A DNA stretch of 64,000 nt from Clitoria ternatea (Eukaryota; Streptophyta; Magnoliopsida; Fabales; Fabaceae). The stretch lies in contig CM075670.1 in the NCBI GenBank assembly GCA_037962975.1, forward strand, positions 156,306,501 through 156,370,500. Reading direction: 5' to 3'. How positions within the stretch are numbered: position 1 is the first letter of the stretch; each line of letters starts with the position of its first letter. Shown here one piece after another: positions 45,588 to 55,908 of the stretch. The translations under genes were made by a program, and so were the position numbers. Under the pieces are notes generated by a model. It was not told the origin of the DNA. It searched no databases and saw only the letters and a list, made by a program, of their open reading frames with translations.

Positions 45588-45830
45588 TTATTGAATAGTT
45601 TCTTCAGCCTTTGTCAATCTAGTATTGTAATCACCTTGATTGTTGAAGGGTCTAGCATTTTGCCTCCAACCATAGTTTTGGTTTTGCCTTCCCTGCAGGT
45701 AATTGTTAGAAAAAGAATTTACAAGAGGATTTAGAGAATTACCTGAAGGTAACCTCTGATGAATCAAGGAATTAGCTTGTTCTTGTTCATTCTTGTCAAA
45801 AACACAGTAACTACATGGTTTTTCGCCCAT
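45588..45830 (-). pseudogene. Gag C-terminal part of element B
   Basis: 80 codons in frame with the main gag piece, which ends at TAA (45843). It begins GEKPCSYC, part of a cysteine-rich knuckle (CEYCMGEKPCSYC when the codons before it are included), then a Q/N-rich tail with GRQNQNYGWRQNARPFNNQG. TAA stops at 45588 and 45525 follow. Confidence 0.75.
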
Positions 45831-45842
45831 ACAATACTCACA

Positions 45843-46790
45843 TTATTTTAATTGAGCATGAAGTTGTGGTGGTACATGGGTAACTTGAAGTTTTCCAAGT
45901 TGTTTACTCATTGCCTCAATTTGTTGTATCAACAATTTTTGTTGAATTAACACTGTATCATTTACTCCTTGTTCAAGTATACCTTGTACATTACCTCTTT
46001 CTGGTTTAGCTTGATGGTCACTAATGGACATTGATTCCAATATATCAATTGCTTCCTCTACAGTTTTGTTCATTAAAGAACCACCTGCACAAGCATCTAA
46101 CATCATCTTGAACTGAGGTAATAAACCATGGTAAACGATCCTTACCTTTTCAGCATCATCCAGATTATGGTTTGGACACTTTCTCAATAGTGCCTTGAAT
46201 CGTTCCCATGTCTCCCCTAATGATTCATCATTATTTTGAGAAAAAGAATGTATGGCTATCATGGCTTCAAAATATTTTGAAGGAGAATAAAATCTTTCCA
46301 AAAATTTTCTTTCAACATCGGACCAGTTTGCAAAACTACCCGGTGGGCAAGATTTAAACCATTCTTTTGCTTTACCAATTGATGAAAAAGGAAAAAGTCT
46401 CATGTAAACAGACTGTTCTTGATTGGGTTCAAAACCAATTATGCTGCATAACTCATAAAAATCAGTTAAATGTTCATATGGTTCTTCATGATTTAAACCA
46501 GCAAATTGATTGTTTTGAATAATATTTAAAGTAGCAGGTTTAATTTCCACTGGTACAACAGGTCCTTGAAACATTCCCAAAACTCGGGGTGGACCATTAA
46601 TAGCAGCAAACTTTCCCAATGTTCTCCTTTCAGCAGCTATATTTGAATTTTCAAAAGTTTTAGAAGTAGAAGAAGATTTAGTTTGTGTTTTAGATTTCAA
46701 AGACTTGATTTTCTTTACAAACCTTTCTATCTCAGGATCAAAATAAATTTGACCTGCAATAGATCGGGTTTGCATACACAAACTAGACAA
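45843..46790 (-). pseudogene. Gag (retrotransposon gag domain) of element B
   Basis: 315 codons containing the retrotrans_gag domain: LNHEEPYEHLTDFYELCSII, RLFPFSSIGKAKEWFKSCPP, WSDVERKFLERFYSPSKYFE and ESLGETWERFKALLRKCPNH, then ACAGGSLMNKTVEEAIDILE. This order matches Athila-like gag proteins, which form the capsid shell. It starts 130 bases from the primer site, as expected for the first frame. It ends at TAA where the reading plainly continues into the cysteine-rich segment. Confidence 0.9.
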
Positions 46791-46897
46791 AGAAAGTTAG
46801 TGTAAAAGTAAAAGTAAACAAAATAAAAAATTTAACTAAGGTAAAAAAATATTTACCATGGTAATTAAAAATTTACTGTTTTACTGAAACAATTCAA

Positions 46898-46915
46898 TCC
46901 CCGGTGACGGCGCCA
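46898..46915 (-). other. Primer-binding site of element B (tRNA-Asp type)
   Basis: The minus strand reads TGGCGCCGTCACCGGGGA, seven bases after the 5' LTR. It fits the 3' end of plant tRNA-Asp, as used by Athila-like elements. Confidence 0.85.
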
Positions 46916-46922
46916 GAAAACT

Positions 46923-48473
46923 TGTTAACCCGGTGATAGCGTCTAATCCGTTCGTTTCCACCATCGGGTTGTTAATTAGCAAGCGCACCAATCGTTTGTA
47001 GTTTTCAAAATTTAGATATCGTTCCACTGGGATTGAAAGTCCAATAACAACAGTAATTTTCTATTTACTATGGTAAATATGAAGAAAGTTATGGACAAAA
47101 GAATGATTTATATACAATTTATACAATATTCACAAGATAGCATGGTTGAGTTGTTCATGAGATAAAAAGAAAATAAAAATCTATCTAAAAAGTTGAGTTG
47201 CAATCTAGAATAGGTAAGATACTTGAGATAAACACAGATAAACAAATTATGTTGGAAATTGGATCCCTAATCTAGAATAACAATAAGGAACTCAAGACAT
47301 GCATATTTAATCATCAAGTTTCATGTCATTGCAGCTTAAAATCATTATAACCGATCCCTCGTGATATAAATTCTAAGAATTCACCGTAAAGTCTGATCCC
47401 TCGTGAGCTTTCTCAGTAAAAACTTGCATTAAGACCTGGCCTTATGGCAACAATGGTTAACAACCCCTATAGAATTAAGATACCAAGGGTATTCCAACTT
47501 TTACTTTCGTCAAAACAAGTTTTAATACGGCATGAATAATCATTCTCCCGTTTGACATTCATACTAATAAAACAAGTTTCAATACACATGAAAATCATTC
47601 TCCCGTTTGACGTTCATATTAATAAAAGATTGAAATACTAACATGGGCTTGAATCATAAACATGCAGAGGTCGAATTCACAACATTATACTCAATAGATT
47701 AGTTCACCAATTCCAACATAAACAAATTAGTTACACATGGTGAAAGTAAAGATAACACTTACAGAGTTTGACATTACGAAGACGATGGAAACTTCACGAT
47801 ACAACAATCATAATACACCAAAACACACTCAAGTATCTAGAAAACTATTCTAGAACTACAACTCACAAAAGAAGTACTCAAAGTTGAGCACAAAGAGAGA
47901 AAAGAAGAGAAGTGAATAAGAATGGGATGTTTTGAATGGTGTTGGATGGCCCTATTTATAGGGCTGAGCAAGGGTGCTGACGCTACGCGTCAGGCCCCTG
48001 ACTCAGCTTCCATTAAACAGTTGATAATGGCCACTTCAAATTATTAAATTTAATCATGCCTGGCCACTTAGACGTGTTTCCACTGTATTTTGGCCATTTG
48101 TGCTTAATGGGGTGGCCCTTGGTGCTGGATGGGGTGACCATTATTGGGTCAAAGCTGAGTGCTTGGCCAAGTTGGATGTGGAGTCCACACAGCACTGACG
48201 CTACGTGTGGCTGTGACGCGTAGCGTTAGCATCAAAATTCAGAGTCCACGCTACGCGTGGGATTGATGCTATGCGTCAGATCTTCCAGTATAATTTTCTC
48301 TTGAAATCCTTACTTTTTCACTGTAAAACTAGAGAAAATTGATCAAGGGTAGATTATTTCCAACAACATCCATTTATTGAATTAAAACCTAATTTTCTAA
48401 CAAATTAACCAAATTTTTATTTATTTTTATGAAATTTTTATTAAAAGATTTATTGTAAATTTGAGGACTAACA
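46923..48473 (-). repeat. 5' LTR of element B
   Basis: 1,551 bp. The plus strand begins TGTTAACCCGG and ends GGACTAACA. It shares the landmark GCAAGCGCACCAATC with the opposite-strand sequence near the end of the solo LTR at 51738-53243. Confidence 0.93.
47978..48278. repeat. CTACGCGT motif cluster (B 5' LTR)
   Basis: Same arrangement as 39800-40113 but with one motif fewer in the first group. Two motifs are decayed (GCTACGTGT, GCTATGCGT). Confidence 0.88.
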
Positions 48474-48503
48474 CTAGGGTATAGTGAACGTACCTGAATC
48501 TTT

Positions 48504-48917
48504 TCATTTCTCAGGAATATTTAGAACTTCCTTACCAAGCAGTGGAGATACATTCCTTCCCATGCTTATCCTTTTATTGCCTTTGAGTCTCCTCTTGTGA
48601 GTACACAAATCTTTCAGAAATTTGGCATACTTGGGAATTTGTTTGATTGCATCAAGAAGAGGTATATTCACTTCCACTTTCCTGAAAGTATCCAAAATTT
48701 CTTTATCCACTTCTTCCATCTTCTTACTTAGAATTACTTTAGGTGGGAAAGAAAGAGGGATATGAGGTGGAATTTGGGGTGGTTGAATCTCAGACTTTCT
48801 TGTGCTTGAAGAGGGTACATTATTCTTAACTGTTGCAGGCTCAGTTGTTTGTTTCTCAGGTTCCTTGGGTATGGGTACTTCAAGGTTCTTACCTGATCTT
48901 AACTGAATTGTACTCAT
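48504..48917 (-). pseudogene. Gag-protease linker of element A
   Basis: 137 codons: STIQLRSGKNLEVPIPKEPE, then a Pro/Ser-rich stretch and VDKEILDTFRKVEVNIPLLD with IPKYAKFLKDLCTHKRRLKG, all typical of the segment before the Athila-like protease. It ends at TGA in IPEK-stop-KDSGTFTIP; the protease beginning is cut by element B just beyond (48474). Confidence 0.82.
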
Positions 48918-49189
48918 ATTTCTGGGATTTGCAGCTGGTTAAGATGGAAATTTGTCAGAGTTTTGAGATTGTAACTGGCTCAATGATGAAGCCAGTTGCC
49001 CAATTTGGTTGCTTAAACTCTGGATGGTAGCATCATTCCTCTGTTGATACTCTAAATTTTATGTAGCCATTTGTTTCACCAGTTTTTCTAAAGAAGGGCC
49101 ACTTGTGGATGGTTGAGGTGTAGGTCTTTGGAAGGTTAGTGCATTGCTTTGAAATAAAGGTTAGGGATTTTGTTGTTGGTTAGCCCATC

Positions 49190-49514
49190 TCAAGTTTGGA
49201 TGGTTCCTCCAACCTGGGTTGTATCTGTTGGTGGAAAGATCATGGTTATGTTGTTATTGTGGTGAAGGTCTATCATGGTAGATGTTAGCTGTATAGGCTT
49301 GGGGACTATTATTATCCTTTTCTCGTAGAGAAGGACAACAATTAGTGGGGTGCTCTTGTAAAGAGCAGATGCCACATACTTTAGCAGTCATGGATTTTTG
49401 ATTTACTACTAATTGTGTAACCAGAGTGGTGAGAGCATCAAGTTTGCTCTCCAATTTAATTCCAGATGAACTAGAATGTGAATCAAACATGGGTTTGAAA
49501 GAATCATTTCTCAC
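49190..49514 (-). pseudogene. Gag zinc-knuckle and Q/N-rich region of element A
   Basis: The frame at 49254-49514 contains KVCGICSLQEHPTNCCPSL, a CCHC-like knuckle, after the phrase KLDALTTLVTQLVVNQKSM. It is in frame with the gag piece upstream. Beyond 49254 several stops (TAA) fall at glutamine-rich places, for example NP-stop-PLF and FPS-stop-PAA. Confidence 0.7.
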
Positions 49515-49649
49515 ACCGAATTGTTAAGAGTTGGATGCCATCTTTTCAATCAAGTTCCTTGCTTCAGCAGCAGTCATATCTCCTAAAGCTCCTCCACTTG
49601 CCGCATCAATCATGTTGCGATCAACGTGGTGCAGACCTTCATAAAAGTA

Positions 49650-50324
49650 CTAAAGAAAAAGTTGTTTAGAAATTTGGTGGTGAGGGCAACTTGCACAGAG
49701 TTTCTTGAATCTCTCCCAATACTTATAAAGACTTTCTCCAGATAGTTGCCTAATGCCAGATATGTCTTTACGGATTGCAGTTATTCTAAAGGTAGGAAAG
49801 AACTTTTCCAAGAACATTTTCTTTAAGTCATTCCAACTTGTAATTGATCTTGGAGCAAGGTAGTACAACCAATCCTTAGCAACACCCTCTAAAGAATGAG
49901 GAAACGCTTTAAGATAGACATGGTCTTCTTGAACGTTTTGGGGTTTTATTGTGGAACACACAATGTGGAATTCTTTGAGGTGTTTGTACGGATCTTCACC
50001 TGCAAGACCATGAAACTTAGGCAACAAGTGTATAAGTCCGACCTTAAGCATAAAATGGACATCCTCTTTAGGATATTGAATACACAAACTTTCGTATATG
50101 AATTCAGGTGCAGCTAGTTCTCTAAGAGTTCTTTCACGGGATTCAACCATATCAGAAAAACTAGCAGTAGTACTTTCAGCAGATTTAGATAAGATACTAT
50201 CACTATCAATATCAACAAAGTTATTATTAAATCTAGCTTCTCTAATTAATCTATGAAAAGTTCTATCAATTTCAGGATCAAATGAATATAAATGCTCAAA
50301 AGTCCTTCTAGTCATACATAGCAT
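49650..50324 (-). pseudogene. Gag (retrotransposon gag domain) of element A
   Basis: 224 codons. The capsid-like domain runs through LPKFHGLAGEDPYKHLKEFH, YLKAFPHSLEGVAKDWLYYL, WNDLKKMFLEKFFPTFRITA and ESLYKYWERFKKLCASCPHH, as in element B's gag but clearly diverged, so A and B are different families. It ends at TAG in KQLFL-stop-YFYEGL, after which the frame continues to the zinc-knuckle piece with another TAA at about 49527. Confidence 0.9.
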
Positions 50325-50515
50325 ACAACAAGATATTTGATGATCATGAGCAATAAATCATAAGAATCCTAAATTATACAAAAGGAATAAAATAAACAAA
50401 CAAAAGAGATTTTTTTAATTATATTTATTTTTTTTAATTTTTTTTGAAAATTTTTTTAATTTTCAATTTATAAAAAAAATTAATTTAAAACAAGAATTTT
50501 CCTAAAGATCGTTGA

Positions 50516-50533
50516 TCCCCGGCTGTGGCGCCA
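50516..50533 (-). other. Primer-binding site of element A (tRNA-Asp type)
   Basis: The minus strand reads TGGCGCCACAGCCGGGGA five bases after the 5' LTR. Confidence 0.85.
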
Positions 50534-51605
50534 AAATTTGACGTGTTTGATTACAGTCGTGGTTCTGTCAAATTAGTACATTAAAATTAATTAATGTAGT
50601 ACTAGGGTGTCAACCTAGGTCGTTCTCTCAAGGATCAACACAAAAATTTAGGAAAATCAAGTTTAAAATTAATTTTTACAAACAAAAATTCAATAAACAT
50701 ACAATTACAATTGGGGGGGTTTGATTGATTGGTTGTTACAATAAAAATCAAAACAAAGTAAATACAAGATTTGAAACAATAAATAACAAGCGATCGATTT
50801 TCTTGGAGTATTGTAATTAAATTTATCCTTGGTTCACTAAAGATAATTTGTACACTTTTATTACTGTTGATTTCTTAGCTCAATTTGAATTAATCAACTA
50901 AGCGTCTCTTTTAATTCATAATTCCTTTACTTTTATTTAAAAATAAATATTTTCATCAAGCATCCTAATTAAGCAAAAGGAGTCAAGATCGTAAAATCTA
51001 AGAATTATTGAGCATATGTAAGAACATCGCCTACATACATAATCTATTCTCAAATTATGGAATTAAGCAAACCATAATTATTAAAAGTGATTATGAAAAT
51101 ATTCATTAAGAAAGCATATTTCCTTAATCCATTTTAATTTAAAATCTTATTTTATTCCATTTGAATAATTAAACCGATTAAGCATACAAATTTAATTAAA
51201 TAAAATGGAATTAAATAAGCAGAGTAAGATTATGAAGAAATAAACAATAATAAAAGCATACTATATTAAAAACAAGAACCTCAAAATTATATTACAATAT
51301 TCTCTAAGAAAATCAATCTAGGGGTTTTAGCCCTCCATAATTAAAACAAACTGAAAATAAAAAGAACCTAACCCGGAAATGAAGAACTGAAGGAAGAAGA
51401 AGAAGAAACGGAGAAGAAGAAGAGGAAGAACGAATGGTTTCTCTGAAGGAATGGGGTGCATTTTCAAGCTTGCAATCCTTCCTATTTATAGGAGAAGAAA
51501 TGGTGCCGGATACAATTAAAAATGGCGAGTAGAATGTTAGTGCGTAATTAATAATCGTTCAGTGCTGATTCCACTTTTATAATACGCTATCTGCTATTTC
51601 CACTA

Positions 51606-51730
51606 GATGAATTGATTCATAAGGGGTTGGGAATCGATTCATTAAGGCAAATTTTGGGCAAACTTCACGCAGGAATCGATTCCTAAGGGGTGGGAATCGA
51701 TTCCCAAGCACATGAATCGATTCCCAGGCC
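51606..51730. repeat. GAATCGATTC cluster in A 5' LTR, first half
   Basis: Five copies, one mutated to GAATTGATTC, lie before the solo-LTR insertion. Six more follow it at 53254-53382, making 11 against 12 in the partner LTR. Confidence 0.92.
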
Positions 51731-51940
51731 TTTGAAATGATAAGTCTTGAAAAGACTTAATTATTTCACCTTTTATTTAACATAATCCATCAAATATTGT
51801 TTAGTTTGGCTTTATTATTTAATAAATTGTCAATAATTCTTATTTTATTTATTTATTTCAAAAGTGTTTAATTTATGCAAGAAAATGGTTAAAAAATAAT
51901 AATTAGTTAAGAAATTATGTTTATTTATAAATTCACTAAC

Positions 51941-51981
51941 CCAGCGTACCTACGCTGGATAGCCAGCGTATAAACGCTAGG
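51941..51981. repeat. CCAGCGTA / TACGCTGG inverted motifs
   Basis: CCAGCGTA-CC-TACGCTGG is followed by a second, decayed copy (CCAGCGTATAAACGCTAGG) within 41 bp of the solo LTR. Confidence 0.85.
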
Positions 51982-52022
51982 AAATTATTTATTTGCATGT
52001 GCAGGTGCAGTAAAGAACAGTT

Positions 52023-52183
52023 CACGCTCAAGCTTGAAGGATGCAAGCTCAAGCGAGATTCATGCAAAATAAGTGAAGAGAAAAAAAGGAAAGCACGACC
52101 ACGCTCAAGCGAGCAAGCTCACGCTCAAGCGTGACTCCAAAACATCACCCACACCCAAGCTTCTCCATCACGCTCAAGCGTGA
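52023..52183. repeat. CACGCTCAAGCGTG motif cluster in solo LTR
   Basis: Six or seven copies of CGCTCAAGCG-like words (CACGCTCAAGCGTG, CGCTCAAGCGAG, GCTCAAGCTTG) lie upstream of the TATA box. The same word recurs at 59981-60220, 61139-61237 and the window's right edge. Confidence 0.88.
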
Positions 52184-52354
52184 CTCCAACAGTGCATTGA
52201 ATAATTCCATTGCTGTACTGTTTGCCCGTTATACTTTAATAATTTAAGTAATGTTTGTAATTAACTATTTATTTCTAATTATGTAATTAGTTTAGTTAGT
52301 TTAATTATTAATTAAAGTTTCTTTGTAATTAATTAAGTTAGTTAGTTATTTGCC

Positions 52355-52364
52355 TATATATATA
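52355..52364 (+). promoter_or_regulatory. TATA box of solo LTR
   Basis: TATATATATA on the plus strand, about 170 bp downstream of the CGCTCAAGCG cluster. It agrees with the plus orientation. Confidence 0.55.
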
Positions 52365-53253
52365 CTTGTACATACTCTCTGTAAGAGACAGAGACATAGA
52401 CAGAGATGGTAGAATACAAAACACGATTCATTTTCCCATTTTCAATCTCTCTAATTCTTTTCTCTCTCTAAATTCTCTCATTCATGTCTCTCCACATTTC
52501 TTCGTCCGAATCCATTTCTATGGGTTTCTAAACCCCTAGGGTTGGGATTGCGAAGGTTTGCAATGAATTCTTGAAGGTGTATTAAGGAAGTTAACTTCTG
52601 ATGCATAAGGAGAACAAGCTAAGGAGTGGATCTACGTTGCTGGATTGACAAACCTAGATCTGATGAAGAATCTCACTAGTGAGGAATCATAGTTGAGACT
52701 TAGGTAACTTCTGGCTTCCTAACTAATTCAGGCCTAGTAATTAGGTGAATAGTTAGGGTTCAACCCCCAATTTCGCATTAGATTTCTCTGTTATTGAGCA
52801 CCTAAGGGATTAGGGTTTAATGCTTAGGAATTAGTGTTATTCACCTAAGGAATTAGGGATTAACCATCTGTGAATTGTCCTCTTGCATTTGAAGCTTGAT
52901 TGAACCTCGATTGCATGTTTCTTGATGAAATTGTAAACTGAAGCAATCCTAACCTATCTTCCATTACTCACATTTCATCTTTCATACTGTCTCTAAAATT
53001 ACAAAAACATTAGAAATATAAAACAACAAAAACAGAATGAATTCTATCTGCATTGCGTTGGTTCAGCTTGTACTAGTCTAAGATTGCGGTAATTACCACA
53101 ATCCCTGTGGGAACGATCAAATATATTACAAATTTAATGATTGGTGCGCTTGCCAAAAGAATAAATCCTTTGAGAGTCATACAATAAGTCAATATTAATT
53201 CAAAATTTTCCAACCAAATTAATGACTCGGAGATTTAGCATCATGAAACTCCA

Positions 53254-53382
53254 TGAATCGATTCCTAAGGGGGCGGGAATCGATTCCCAGCTATATGAAT
53301 CGATTCCCAGGGTGCATGAATCGATTCCTGGCTTTGATTTTGTGTAGGAATCGATTCCCAGGTTGGTGAATCGATTCCCAGA
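53254..53382. repeat. GAATCGATTC cluster in A 5' LTR, second half
   Basis: Six copies, continuing the cluster interrupted by the solo LTR. Confidence 0.92.
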
Positions 53383-55908
53383 CCTGTTCTAGTGCTTTTC
53401 TTGTATTTTTGACCATTTCTTGAGGCGTGGCTTCTTCCGTTTGACCTGTGGTAATTATTTTTCAATTGCAGGCTCAATCATACACTACAAAACAAGAAAA
53501 AGCTAACATTTATTAAAAATTAATCCTTAATTCATTTTAAAATCAAATATTAAATAAAGCTCAAATGATGAAAATGTGTTAAAATGCAATTTATTACATA
53601 ATAAGTGATGGCAAATTATACACATTTAAAGTGAAGGATTAAGGATAAATTATGCATCATCAAGCCACCCCCACCTGGTCAACTATATACGATCCCCGTG
53701 ATTAAGCATGGGGAGCTTTGTGATTTTACCACTGAATCACTAAGGTAAACAAATGCTCGTGCACAAAGCCACCTTCCCACTGTGCTAACTGGAGGAACCC
53801 CTAACATCCCATACTGGCAGCTATAAAAATATGCCATGAATGCAATGCAGATGCAAATCATATGCATTTCACACTATGCATCCTACAATGCCACTCATCA
53901 ATCATCCATCATCATTCTCATTAATATCACCACCCAATTCTTAGTGGATTTTAATTTCAATGATTCTTGCCACTGTTTCAAATTTTAGTGTGGCATTCAC
54001 AATCTTTTTCAACAACATAATTTCAACACATTTTACAAGCTTATACTTGCATCAATTGTAATGGCATTACTATAACTTATCAACAACAACACTTATCAAC
54101 CTTCCTTCAATATTCAACGTATGCCAAATCAACAACTTCCATTCCAATCTCATCAATAATCATCGTTTAATATTAGTGGTGAATATACATATTTTTGTAA
54201 TGACACAAGGCACACAATAGCCCAAATTTTCATAATAATCATTAATCATCATAAAGGCACACCATCAATATTCTAAATATATATCACATGTTTGTCAAGA
54301 AAACACCACCACAATGTCCAATAATACATTGAATCAACATAACAATAGCAAGGCAAACATGAGCAACATCACATAAAATAATCATCAAGTAATCAACTTA
54401 TGCATTTAGAATATAAATTCCTCTCCTACTTTAAGAGAAGTAATGTGAGCCATTAGACGGTCCAACGTCACTTTCTAGATTTTCTTCTACAATTAATACA
54501 TATATAATGCAATCAATGTTTCATTCAAACATCATTATTAATTCTCACTTTACAAATAAATATATACATGATTCTCATCATGTTTTAAATATTACATAGG
54601 CTTTATTTTTCTTATTTTATTAGATTTCGGGAGTTCCTTCCCATTAATTAAAATTTTTCTATAATCTTAAGGGATTACAAACACACCAAGTGCCTCAAGA
54701 TACCACTACACTTAATTTCATAATCCATCATCCATAACAGTTCCAAAAACACATCATTCCAATTTATTAATGCCAACACCACCAAGTGCAACTCCTATTA
54801 GTTTTCAACACTTAGAACACCAACACTTTTCTTGATTCCATAAACTTCCAATACCAATAATTAATACCAAACCATTCAAACTCATTTCCAAACTCAATAA
54901 CCACTTCAACATCAATTAATCATAATTTTATCAAAATTTACCAAAAACCCCAAACTCCATATTTGAGGGTTTTCACAAAAATTACCAAACATCAATTCCA
55001 ACCACTTCTTTGCACCATTTCAAGCATCCTTAAGCTAAGAACATCATAATCCAATCATCATAAATTTCAATGGTCTCCTAACCTAGGGTTTAAGTTTCAC
55101 ATGTATTTTCTCAATATAACAACATCCAATATTCCATTATTAAGCCTCGATAATTTCCAAACAACAAATAAAAAGCCATAATTGTCATGAACTCTTACCT
55201 CAAGCTCCAAGCTTTACCAAAAATGAAAATGAAAGTGATGAAGGAGAAGATAACCAAAGATAAGCTTCAATATCCCATATGTGCTTCATAAATCCAAGCT
55301 TAAGTGTTGATTTTAGTGGAAATGGTCATGGAAAAGGTATGGACGGTTTTTCTCAAGAAAGAAAGAGGAAGAAGATAAAAAAAATTGAGAATGGAGAAGG
55401 GGGAGAAGGGCCACACAAAAATGAGAAAGGAGATGGGGGAAATGCCAATATTGAGGCTTTACCCAATGGATAAAGATTCACCTTTTTTGCTTTTGTCCAA
55501 GAGTCCTTAATTCCCCATTGTCCAATGATTAAATATGAATAAAGTGAGAAAGGGGAACACGACAGTGTAGAGGAAAGAAAAGGGATTTTGCATTTTTCTT
55601 AAATTCTATTTCGTTTGTATTTTCGCTGTTTATTTACACACGTCATGTCCGAATAAATATATCCTCAACACCAAAAATTATTTTGAACATACCACCATAA
55701 CCATAATAAATTCCTCATTATTCTAGACTTATCAAATGCCCAAAATTATTTCATGGGTCCCACACCTTTCATTAAATTATCCAATTTTAGTAAATTTTAA
55801 TTTACTGATAAATCATAATTTATCATTAATTTTTCCATATACATTAGACCTCAAATAATTAATTATTGTTATCCAATATTTTATTTCTCTAAAATTTAGG
55901 ATGTTACA

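Larger units (their letters stand above)
38741..48473 (-). mobile_element. Ty3/gypsy element B nested in A's protease gene
   Basis: LTRs (38741-40309, 1,569 bp; 46923-48473, 1,551 bp) start TGTTAACCCG and end GGACTAACA. The primer site is tRNA-Asp-type. The minus strand carries gag, protease, reverse transcriptase-RNase H and a complete-looking integrase, all with stops. The flanks ACAGG and CTAGG match at three of five bases, an imperfect duplication. A's reading continues across the insertion (TFTIP on one side, IIGNNKFENCML on the other), so B landed within A's gag-pol after A was in place. Confidence 0.93.
51738..53243 (+). mobile_element. Solo LTR of a third gypsy-like family, TSD TGAAA
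   Basis: 1,506 bp starting TGATAAGTC and ending TAGCATCA, flanked by perfect TGAAA copies (51733-51737 and 53244-53248), inside the palindrome cluster of A's LTR. It carries GATTGGTGCGCTTGCC near its right end, like the opposite strand of B's LTR, so it belongs to a related gypsy branch and reads on the plus strand. No coding sequence. Confidence 0.92.
32910..53662 (-). mobile_element. Ty3/gypsy element A (Athila/Tat-like), TSD AGCCA
   Basis: LTRs of about 1.6 kb (32910-34545; 50539-53662 with a 1.5-kb insert) start TGAC and end CATCA. They are flanked by perfect AGCCA copies (32905-32909 and 53663-53667). The primer site is tRNA-Asp-type. The minus strand carries a retrotransposon gag domain, retropepsin, reverse transcriptase-RNase H and integrase pieces in gypsy order. 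Protein phrases resemble the Athila/Tat branch. The internal region holds the whole element B (38741-48473), and the integrase core is deleted, so A is defective. It sits in the long-LTR unit 31008-55908. Confidence 0.95.
50539..53662 (-). repeat. 5' LTR of element A, interrupted by a solo LTR
   Basis: It starts TGACGTGTTTG and ends CATCA, next to AGCCA. Without the 1,506-bp insert and its 5-bp duplication it is 1,613 bp against 1,636 bp for the partner. A TATAAATA lies at 51483-51490 (minus). Confidence 0.92.
31008..55908 (-). mobile_element. Second long-LTR unit (4.1 kb), split by gypsy element A
   Basis: The left piece (31008-32909) starts TGTGGCGCCCC and the right piece (53668-55908) ends AGGATGTTACA. 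Together, without one copy of the AGCCA duplication, they make about 4.14 kb that align end to end with the unit at 796-5949: the GCCGGCCAAGG landmark at about 32095, the ACTGGTACCAAA block near 32745, the GCCACCCCC block at 53664, and the AT-rich tail before GATGTTACA. No internal coding region belongs to it. The flanks AGAAT and TGAAC agree at only three of five bases, so its own target duplication is not proven. Confidence 0.75.
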
